In this document: positions 17,417 to 24,400 of the stretch, piece after piece | Numbering within the stretch: position 1 is the stretch's first letter | Layout: each line of letters starts with the position of its first letter | Program-made: the position numbers and the translations under genes | Origin: JAGVJT01 sp964513205 | Lineage (GTDB): Bacteria > Pseudomonadota > Gammaproteobacteria > Legionellales > Legionellaceae | NCBI GenBank assembly: GCA_964513205.1 | Contig: CAZELP010000020.1 | Span: 1 to 28,524, forward strand | Length of the DNA stretch: 28,524 nucleotides | Reading direction: 5' to 3' | Notes under the pieces: generated by a model | Told to the model about the DNA's origin: nothing | Seen by the model: only the letters and a program-made list of their open reading frames with translations | Databases searched by the model: none

Positions 17417-17878
17417 TCACAATGCTCTTAACTTTTTTGCCTCAACAAACAATTGATTACAATGATTTTCCATCACGCCGCCAATTAGATGACAATTATA
17501 AAAATCAGGTGTTTTTGAAAAAATTTCTCCTGCACCAATTTGAATTTGTCGGCCAAACAGTTCATGCAAAAATGAAATGGATGTCCCATAAATTACTTTA
17601 GGAATCATTGCCCAATAAATGGCGGCAGCACACATAGGACATGGCTCAGCGGTTGTATAAAGACTTAGTTTGCTTGTATCTCGGCTGAAATCATTATCAA
17701 ACAGTTTATGTATAACTGATAATTCACCGTGCATTAGAGGATGATGATGTGCGCTATTTACGGATTTCAAAAGAATATCTTTATTATCGTAAACGATGAT
17801 TGCGCCAAAAGGAGCAATAGGGTTTGATGAGGCTATTTCTATTGTTATTGCCATAAAATCAAGAATGTATTGATCCAT
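17417..17878 (-). CDS. CDA-fold deaminase (guanine/nucleoside type)
   Basis: Zinc-dependent deaminase of about 153 residues. It has the substrate-loop PFGAIIV, the zinc/proton-shuttle motif H50-G-E52 and the PCPMC zinc cysteines C80 and C83, followed by AAAIYWAMI. The IYW after the cysteines resembles guanine deaminase of the GuaD type more than tRNA adenosine deaminase TadA, but substrate cannot be assigned. The usual H-A-E is H-G-E here. The ATG at 17878 is preferred: AAGGGAAG lies seven bases upstream, whereas a GTG at 17884 falls within reach of no ribosome site. The small HTH gene lies 97 bases upstream on the same strand. Confidence 0.85.
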   Translation of the reverse strand: MDQYILDFMAITIEIASSNPIAPFGAIIVYDNKDILLKSVNSAHHHPLMHGELSVIHKLFDNDFSRDTSKLSLYTTAEPCPMCAAAIYWAMIPKVIYGTSISFLHELFGRQIQIGAGEIFSKTPDFYNCHLIGGVMENHCNQLFVEAKKLRAL

Positions 17879-17974
17879 TGTCACTTCCCTTGGGTTTCAT
17901 ATAATTTGCCCTGTGAAAAAGAAAGTGTGCTAATCTTCCGCGCTCTTGAAGTGCACCTGACGTGGTTGTTCTCA

Positions 17975-18259
17975 TTAATCCACAAAACTTCGAATCAGAG
18001 TACATTTACGAAAAAAATGTTTTCCTAAAAACATTAAAAATAATTGAGCTAAACTATCAGCTTGCTCTCCAACTAAAAAGCTATCGCCTTCACAAATGTC
18101 TTTTAATCTTGCCTCAGATACTTCAAGCACAGAGGCCAGCCTATTCATATCCAGTTCGCCGTATTTTGTTAAAACATCAATTAAAATTTTCTGCTTGTTC
18201 CCTTTGCTGCAAAAATCGATCTTAACAGAGGATTCTGGAAATTCTAATACGCAGCTCAT
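17975..18259 (-). CDS. Small helix-turn-helix protein, divergent from regulator
   Basis: A 94-residue protein preceded by GGGAG seven bases before the ATG. Residues about 22-75 (KQKILIDVLTKYGELDMNRLASVLEVSEARLKDI) look like a small HTH of the XRE or DeoR style, followed by a hydrophobic helix (LAQLFLMFLGKHFF) that could mediate dimerisation. I do not recognise the exact family. It is transcribed away from the S24-like regulator across a 174-bp AT-rich gap full of TTGATA half-sites, an arrangement typical of paired regulators in mobile or accessory DNA. It may act as antagonist or co-repressor; that is inference. Confidence 0.7.
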   Translation of the reverse strand: MSCVLEFPESSVKIDFCSKGNKQKILIDVLTKYGELDMNRLASVLEVSEARLKDICEGDSFLVGEQADSLAQLFLMFLGKHFFRKCTLIRSFVD

Positions 18260-18314
18260 GTAATTACTCCCTAAAAACTACCCAATTCCAATATAATAAC
18301 TAAAAAGTTAAATT

Positions 18315-18382
18315 TATCAAGATTAAAACAACTAATTTGATATAATTAGTATCAATAAATATATTATTGGTATGATTTGATA
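18315..18382. promoter_or_regulatory. Cluster of TTGATA/TATCAA operator-like half-sites
   Basis: In the divergent gap, TATCAA occurs at 18315-18320, TTGATA at 18337-18342, TATCAA at 18350-18355 and TTGATA at 18377-18382. The middle pair forms an inverted repeat with a 7-base spacer (13 bp centre to centre). The two TTGATATAA copies are exactly 40 bp apart. A TATAAT lies inside at 18341-18346. This is consistent with operators for one or both flanking HTH proteins, though the region is very AT-rich and chance matches are possible. Confidence 0.45.
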
Positions 18383-18433
18383 TAAAATATGTTTTTGTTT
18401 AATATACTGCTTTAGGATAAGTGTGACATACCT

Positions 18434-19096
18434 ATGCATGATCGATTAAAAAATTTAGATGTAACTGATGGAGTAGTAATTGCGGAAAATATTAAGAAAT
18501 TAATGGATGCCCGCAATCTCTCGGAACTAAATCTTGCAAGAGATCTTGGTCTATCAGTGATGACGATAAGGCGCGTTATTTCAGGCGAAACAGGAGATCC
18601 TCGAATTTCGACTCTTAGCTTAATTGCTGATTATTTTCAAGTTAGTGTCGATTTTTTGCGACAAAGCTGCGCAATGCCTTTCACGATGATGAAATATAAT
18701 AAACCATCTTTCTTACCTATTTTTGATTGGAGCAATCTTACACAGAAAAATCAGATGGATTTAGGTTCATGGAAAAAGTGGTATCCAATTGTGAATACAG
18801 AGACGTTAAACCTTTCCAAAAACTCTTTTGCTTTAGAAAGCAAACCTTCGTTGTATCTTAAATTTCCAAAAGGCTCATTATTAATAATTAATCCAGATGA
18901 ATCTATGGTTGATGGCGATATTTTATTAGTAAAAGTTGCAGATACTGAGAATTTTTCACTTAGAGAGTTAATAATAGATCACCCGAAAATGATTTTAAAG
19001 CCAGTAATTTCTGAGTCCGAAGTTTTATTTTATAATAAGCAGGATCACGATATAGTGGGTGTTTTAGTTCTAACAATTCTCCATCAAAGAGATTAA
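18434..19096 (+). CDS. HTH regulator with S24/LexA-like C-terminal domain
   Basis: A 220-residue protein. An N-terminal XRE-type HTH spans about residues 18-75 (LNLARDLGLSVMTIRRVISGE, split here by the turn at DLGLS). The C-terminal half has the S24 fold pattern: FALESKPSLYLKFPKGS, LLIINPDE, then MVDGDILLVKV and ILKPV. In autocleaving repressors the G-D-S-M serine and a lysine (T-x-K-R-L) form the catalytic dyad. Here the serine region reads KPSL and the lysine position reads SLREL, so self-cleavage is probably lost and the domain may only dimerise. Likely the local repressor of the cassette downstream (VUT transporter starts 30 bases after its stop) and of its own promoter. Confidence 0.8.
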   Translation: MHDRLKNLDVTDGVVIAENIKKLMDARNLSELNLARDLGLSVMTIRRVISGETGDPRISTLSLIADYFQVSVDFLRQSCAMPFTMMKYNKPSFLPIFDWSNLTQKNQMDLGSWKKWYPIVNTETLNLSKNSFALESKPSLYLKFPKGSLLIINPDESMVDGDILLVKVADTENFSLRELIIDHPKMILKPVISESEVLFYNKQDHDIVGVLVLTILHQRD

Positions 19097-19126
19097 TATT
19101 TTGAGGGAGTTATTCGGTTTTTTATT

Positions 19127-19879
19127 ATGATAGATTGCGAGAAAAACAACCATGTTCAAATGAAATACTTCTACATCGTTTTAACTTTATTTTTAGGAAC
19201 ATGGATTGTATCGAATATAGCAGCAGTTAAATTAGTTTCTTTTTTTGGTATCACACTAACTGGAGGATTTTTAATATTTCCTTTTACTTCAGCATTAATC
19301 AATCTTATTGTTGAAGTATACGGCTATAAGTTTTCTCGGCAAGCTATTTGGTGTGGTTTTATACTAAATCTAACCTATTTACTTTTTATAAATATTGTAA
19401 ATATTATACCAAACGCACCTGAATGGGCTTTTCAAAATCAATTTCAAGAAATTTTAATTCCTCAAAATAGGATTTTTATTGCTTCATTGATTGCTTTCTG
19501 GGTATCGGGATTTTCCAACAGTTATATTATGGCCAAATTAAAAAACAAGGGCATATCTTTAGCTAGGCGAATAACTTTGTCATCAACCTTATCTATCACT
19601 ATTGATATTATTTTATTTTTTTTAATCGCTTTTGTAGGTGTTACTCCCTTCTTTTTGCTCAAAAAAATATTCTTCTTTGCTTTTATTAAGAAATTTATTT
19701 GTGAGATTGTTATTCTTCCTTTGATTTGGTTATGCATAAATAAATTTAAAGCATTAGAAGAATACGAAGTTCTTGATAATGAAACTGAATTCAATCCATT
19801 TTCAATGGATAATATTTATAGTTTGGATGCTTACAGAAAGTTAAGTAAGAGGCCTTACGAGCTTGGGATGTCATTATGA
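19127..19879 (+). CDS. VUT-family transporter (queuosine-precursor type)
   Basis: A 250-residue inner-membrane protein with about six hydrophobic segments. The first half carries the VUT/YhhQ signature: W-I-V-S-N-I-A-A-V-K-L-V, then F-P-F-T near the second segment and VEVYGYKFSRQAIWCGF. Characterised members (YhhQ, COG1738) take up the queuosine precursors preQ0/preQ1 used in tRNA modification. The acidic residue usually preceding the E-V-Y-G-Y motif (TDIVTEVYGY in YhhQ types) appears as INLIVEVYGY here, so substrate specificity may differ. It lies 30 bases after the S24-like regulator and overlaps the next gene by four bases (ATGA), so the three are probably co-transcribed. Base composition is very AT-rich. 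Confidence 0.85.
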   Translation: MIDCEKNNHVQMKYFYIVLTLFLGTWIVSNIAAVKLVSFFGITLTGGFLIFPFTSALINLIVEVYGYKFSRQAIWCGFILNLTYLLFINIVNIIPNAPEWAFQNQFQEILIPQNRIFIASLIAFWVSGFSNSYIMAKLKNKGISLARRITLSSTLSITIDIILFFLIAFVGVTPFFLLKKIFFFAFIKKFICEIVILPLIWLCINKFKALEEYEVLDNETEFNPFSMDNIYSLDAYRKLSKRPYELGMSL

Positions 19880-20391
19880 ATAAATTTGCTAAAATTTATG
19901 ATTTTATATCATTAAATTTATTCAATTATGTGAATTCTTTTAAAAATAATATGGTGAAATCTACGGTAAAAAATATTGATTTTAAAAATAAAAAAATAGC
20001 TTTATTTATACGTGGTTCTAGGGATGTAATCCATTTTAATATTTTTGATATTTTTTACGACACGATCTTAATTTCTTCGCTTTCATCTCTCTCAAGCTTT
20101 GAAATAGGGTATTTTTGTGGGATTAATTTCTCTCTTTTCTCTAAAAGTGCAGGAAAAAAATCACTTGATTACTCTCTTAATTCTAATCCTGAAAAATACT
20201 GTTGCTCTATCATTTATATGGATAGAAAGAAAAACATTGTGTTTAATTATGTTTCGAAAAATTGTATTAAAGAGTTTAATATGAGTCCTTTGGAAATTAA
20301 AAATCGAAAAGGGCTGATTAAAAATTTTCATCCTATTCAAGCATGCTATATTGGTCTGTTGGCAGGTTGCTATAAAGAAAACTACAATTAA
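19876..20391 (+). CDS. Unknown protein coupled to VUT transporter
   Basis: A 171-residue protein I do not recognise. Its start overlaps the stop of the VUT gene (ATGA), which supports it being real and co-translated. The sequence is lysine-, asparagine- and phenylalanine-rich, with no clear signal peptide. A moderately hydrophobic segment (IFYDTILISSLSSLSSFEIGYFC) sits near residues 60-82. The C-terminus has F-H-P-I-Q-A-C-Y-I-G-L-L-A-G-C, a motif-like patch worth searching. It is the most AT-rich gene in the window. The stop overlaps the end of the convergent 2H gene by four bases. Confidence 0.7.
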   Translation: MNKFAKIYDFISLNLFNYVNSFKNNMVKSTVKNIDFKNKKIALFIRGSRDVIHFNIFDIFYDTILISSLSSLSSFEIGYFCGINFSLFSKSAGKKSLDYSLNSNPEKYCCSIIYMDRKKNIVFNYVSKNCIKEFNMSPLEIKNRKGLIKNFHPIQACYIGLLAGCYKENYN

Positions 20392-20921
20392 AGCCGACAC
20401 GTTGAAGTATATTGATTTTTAAAATTAAAAATTATATTTTTCAATTGACCTGCATCATCGCTCTCGCCAAGAATTAGCTCAAATTCTTCTTCGATGTTTA
20501 TGTCTTCTTCAAGGGAAGTGTTTATATTTAGCTTGTCTGGAAAGTAGTTAAATAACGTTAGATGAGGATCAAATGCATCATTTCTAATGGGTTTTACTAT
20601 TTTTGATACTATATTAAAGGTATCTATTAATTGCTGGTTGAAGTCGGGAATGATAGATAACCAAAACAGCTTTTCATCAAAAGAAATGTTGCTAAAATAG
20701 CTAAAAATTAACGTAATGCTGTATTTATCTATTTTAGAGCAAACCTTGCTCCAAATTTGACTTATATCATTTTCATCGACAATAAACTGGCATATCGTTA
20801 TATGTGGAAGAGAGTTTTCCCCCAACTTATAATCATGAGATTCTGTATGAAAATTTTCAGATAGTTTGATAAATTTTTTTGAATTATCTTTGGGTACATA
20901 TGCGATATTAAATCTCTTCAT
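20388..20921 (-). CDS. 2H phosphoesterase / 2'-5' RNA ligase-like
   Basis: A 177-residue protein with the two H-x-T-h motifs that define 2H phosphoesterases: H40-I-T42-I in SLPHITICQF and H120-L-T122-L in DPHLTLFNYF, about 80 residues apart as usual. These enzymes act on 2',3'-cyclic or 2',5' phosphodiester ends of RNA or nucleotides; the true substrate is not predictable. AGAGAT lies a few bases before the ATG. It runs tail-to-tail with the unknown 171-aa gene and is AT-rich like the rest of the patch. Its promoter would lie in the palindrome-containing gap to its right. Confidence 0.82.
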   Translation of the reverse strand: MKRFNIAYVPKDNSKKFIKLSENFHTESHDYKLGENSLPHITICQFIVDENDISQIWSKVCSKIDKYSITLIFSYFSNISFDEKLFWLSIIPDFNQQLIDTFNIVSKIVKPIRNDAFDPHLTLFNYFPDKLNINTSLEEDINIEEEFELILGESDDAGQLKNIIFNFKNQYTSTCRL

Positions 20922-20961
20922 AACGATCTCTTATTTAAATGATCTTGCCCGGGAAAATAGA

Positions 20962-20994
20962 TTACATCGGTGTAATCAACTTACACTGATGTAA
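20962..20994. promoter_or_regulatory. Paired TTACA-N4-TGTAA palindromes
   Basis: TTACATCGGTGTAA (20962-20975) and TTACACTGATGTAA (20981-20994) are each 5-4-5 inverted repeats, 19 bp centre to centre. They are also near-exact reverse complements of each other, giving a 14-bp stem with one G-U pair and a 5-base loop. They sit 41 bases upstream of the 2H gene start and could be an operator pair for it or a transcript hairpin. They do not fit the TGTAAG-N6-CTTACA box of GacA-type regulators in spacing. Confidence 0.5.
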
Positions 20995-21009
20995 GTTTTA
21001 ATCTTACCA

Positions 21010-21025
21010 TAAAGTCGAGACTTTA
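21010..21025. promoter_or_regulatory. TAAAGTC-GA-GACTTTA palindrome
   Basis: Seven-base arms with a 2-base centre, at the start of the stretch holding the toxin-antitoxin remnants. Palindromes of this size are common operators of toxin-antitoxin operons, so it may be the leftover autoregulatory site. Confidence 0.35.
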
Positions 21026-21096
21026 ATTCGAAGCTTTATAGACTAATTTTAAACCAGTGGGTGATAAGTGACCTGATCAAGCAAAAGCATACGCTA

Positions 21097-21357
21097 AGTT
21101 AAACAATTTTTTCCCTTTACCTTACTCGCGAGAGGAAGTTACTAGTTGCTTTAGAAGAATATCAAGAGGATGGTCATGCTGAAGCTTTACTTGTCGCATT
21201 ACGCAATGTTGCTCTGGCTAAAAGTGGTATTAGCAAATTAGCAAAAAGAAAATCATTTCATTTAGATAATCTCGACTCTCTTCAAAAATGCAACATGAGT
21301 AAAAAATGCACCTGTGAAAATTCGATTTTTTGCGTAACTTCAATAAATAAGCTATGA
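21097..21357 (+). pseudogene. Decayed HigA-like antitoxin gene
   Basis: The frame from 21097 to the TGA at 21355-21357 has no ATG, GTG or TTG before its conserved part, so it cannot be expressed as is. It encodes LVALEEYQEDGHAEALLVAL followed by RNVALAKSGISKLAKR, matching the typical antitoxin pattern of HigA-type addiction-module proteins (E-D-G-D-P-E-x-x-x-x-A-L-R-x-V-A-x-A-x-G-G-I-S-K-L-A). After this the expected recognition helix is blurred (HLDNLDSLQ) and the rest is lost. Just upstream (21057-21098) the different frame VGDK-stop-PDQAKAYAK resembles the C-terminal G-G-D-K-x-x-Q-x-x-D-I-x-x-A-K of RelE/HigB-type toxins with an internal stop. Toxin before antitoxin is the usual order for this type. 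Confidence 0.6.
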
Positions 21358-21358
21358 T
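21330..21358 (+). promoter_or_regulatory. Candidate promoter of glutamate dehydrogenase
   Basis: TTGCGT (21330-21335), a 17-bp spacer and TATGAT (21353-21358). Transcription would start near 21365, about 36 bases before the ATG at 21401. The -10 box coincides with the last codons of the antitoxin remnant. The rest of the 20922-21400 gap shows only the palindromes and gene remnants listed separately. Confidence 0.5.
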
Positions 21359-21400
21359 CAGGCATTTAATATTTCGCTTTTTAAAAGACATGAGGACGAG

Positions 21401-24400
21401 ATGACTCATAAGTTCGAAGAAGGTAAAGAAACAATTCTTGACAGTGTAATTGCCTGTCTTAAGACAAAAATTAAAACCAAATCAGAATTGCGTTTATGCG
21501 CTGAATTTGTCCGCCAGTTTTACGGTACTGTTGCGCTAGAAGATTTGTTGATTTGGACGCCTGAATATTTATGTGGTGCGGCGTTCCATTTTTGGAATAC
21601 CATCCGCACTCGCAAGCCGCGTGAAACCAAAATCACAATTTACAATCCAGAGCAAATGCGAGATGGATGGCAAACGTCTCATACTGTGATAGAGGTGATT
21701 ACCGATGATGCGCCTTTTTTGGTCGACTCATTGCGAATGACGGTCAATCGGCTGGGGCTTTCTTCTCATCTGATTATTCATATGGGAGGCATTCGTCTTT
21801 CTCGCAATGCCAAGCACGAGATTGAAGAGATTTATCCTAAGCGAGGTGAGATTGTTCCGGATATGCTTGTCGAAGCTCCGATTTTTATGGAAATTGACAA
21901 ACAAACCTCCACAGACATGCTCCAAGTGTTGCAAGATACTTTAAGCAAAGTTCTTGTGGATAATCGCGCTGTTGTTGATGATTGGAAACCCATGCGAGAG
22001 CGGATTCATGACAGTATTCTGGAGCTTGATAGAGCACCTTCCACGCTTGAGCCTGCTGAAGTTGAAGAAACTAAGCTGTTTTTAAAATGGATAGAAGATC
22101 ACCATTTTACTTTTTTGGGAGTCCGTGATTACGAATTGGTTCAAAAAGGACATGAAACATTGTTGCAACCGATTGTTGAAACCGGACTTGGTGTGCTACG
22201 TGCGTCTTTGGCTGGACAGTCTTCTGTGCGTAATCTTTCTAACATGACACCAGAAGCACAAGAACTTTCATTGTCTCCTCATATTCTGGTGATGTCTAAA
22301 ACAAATACGCGTGCGACCGTTCATCGAGACGCTTATACAGATTACATTGGCATTAAACGTTTTAATGCTCATGGCCAAGTGATTGGGGAGCGGCGCATCA
22401 TTGGTTTGTATACTTCGGCTGCTTACAACACGAACCCTAAGCATATTCCTTTCTTAAGGCACAAAGTGGCTTTGATTATGCAAAACTCGTTGCTTAATCC
22501 TCGCAGTCACGCCGGAAAAGTATTGCTTAATATCTTGGAAACCTTCCCTAGGGATGATTTGATTCAAGCCACTGAAGAAGAGTTGCTCGAGATGTGTATG
22601 GGCATTTTTCATATGCAGGAACGTCGACGAATTCGAATGTTTGCGCGTATGGATGTGTATCATCGTTTTGTTTCATGTCTTGTCTATGTGCCCAAAGAAC
22701 GCTTCAATACCGAACTTCGCCATGCCATGCAAGATGTGCTGGAAGCAAGTTTTAATGCGCAAGAAATCACCTTTACGACGTATTTTTCTGAATCGGTATT
22801 AGCAAGAATCCACTATATCATTCGAATTAATCCTCAAGAAAAAGCGCAGTATGATTTTAAAGCCATAGAAAAGAGATTGATTGAAGTTGGGCGATCTTGG
22901 AATGACGATTTGTCTTATCATTTGCTCGAGACATATGATGAAGAAGATGCGAATCGTCTATTTGCAAAATATAAAACAGCTTTTTCAGCTGTTTATACGT
23001 CAAGTTTCAGTCCTCAGGTGGCGGTTACAGATATTGGATATATTGAAAATCTTTCAGAAAAACATCCACTGGGAATTAATTTTTTTCAACATGAAAATTC
23101 CTCATCCAATTGCTACAAAATAAAATTATATCAACGCGATACGACATTGGCGTTGTCAGATGTGTTGCCATTACTCGAAAATTTAGGATTGCGAGCCATC
23201 AGTGAGCGACCTTATATGCTCAAGTTTCCAGATGGAAAAGAAGTCTGGATTATTGAGTTTATGCTGGTTTATGTTCATGCTCATACGTTTCAATTGGATG
23301 AATTGCGTGCTACTTTTGAAGATACATTCCGCCAGTTGTGGTTTGGTCATGCAGAAAATGATGGCTTTAATCAGTTGGTTTTGGCGGCGTCATTAACATG
23401 GCGTGAAGTGGCAATATTGCGTGCTTATGCGAAGTATTTCAAACAAATCGGTTTTATTTTTAGCCAGGATTACATCGAATCAGCCTTGTATAAAAACGCA
23501 AGCATTGCGAAAAAAATCGCCACAATGTTTGATCTTCGATTTTCACCTAAAAAAATAGAAAATCGCGAAAAAGCAGTTCATCTCATTGAGCAAGAGATTA
23601 TTGCCGATTTAGATAGTGTGACAAATTTAGACGAAGATAAAATTATTCGCCAATATCTTCATGCCATTATGGCAACATTGAGGACAAATTTTTATCAGTT
23701 GATGTCAGATTCTCAACATAAAAACTACATCTCCATCAAATTAGACAGTCAACGTATTCCAGGGATTCCAAAACCCTTCCCTATGTATGAGATTTTTGTT
23801 TATGCACCTACATTTGAAGGGGTGCATCTGCGTTGCGCGAAAGTAGCACGCGGTGGATTGCGCTGGTCGGATAGAAAAGAGGACTTTCGTACAGAGATTT
23901 TGGGCCTAATGAAGGCACAACAAGTCAAAAACTCTGTTATCGTGCCCAGTGGCGCGAAAGGTGGTTTTGTTGCAAAAGCACTTCCAGTGCAGGGGTCTCG
24001 AGAGGCGATTTTAAATGAAGGCATTCATTGTTATCAGCAATTTATCCGAGGTCTTTTAGATATTACAGATAACTATCAAGACAATATTTTGGTCAAACCA
24101 CGAGATGTTGTTTGCTACGATGAAGATGATCCTTATCTTGTGGTTGCTGCCGATAAGGGAACCGCGACCTTTTCGGATATCGCCAATAGCATTTCTCAAG
24201 AATATGATTTTTGGCTGGGTGACGCTTTTGCTTCTGGTGGCTCGCAAGGGTATGACCACAAAAAAATGGGGATCACGGCAAAAGGGGCTTGGGAATCGGT
24301 CAAGCGTCATTTTTATGAGATGGGAATTGATACTCAACACACTGATTTTACAGTGGTGGGCATTGGGGATATGGCCGGTGATGTTTTTGGTAATGGCATG

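Noticed and set aside
20962..20994. GacA/LetA-type binding box
   Set aside because: The half-sites resemble TGTAA/TTACA but the spacing does not match TGTAAG-N6-CTTACA, so no link to LetA is claimed.
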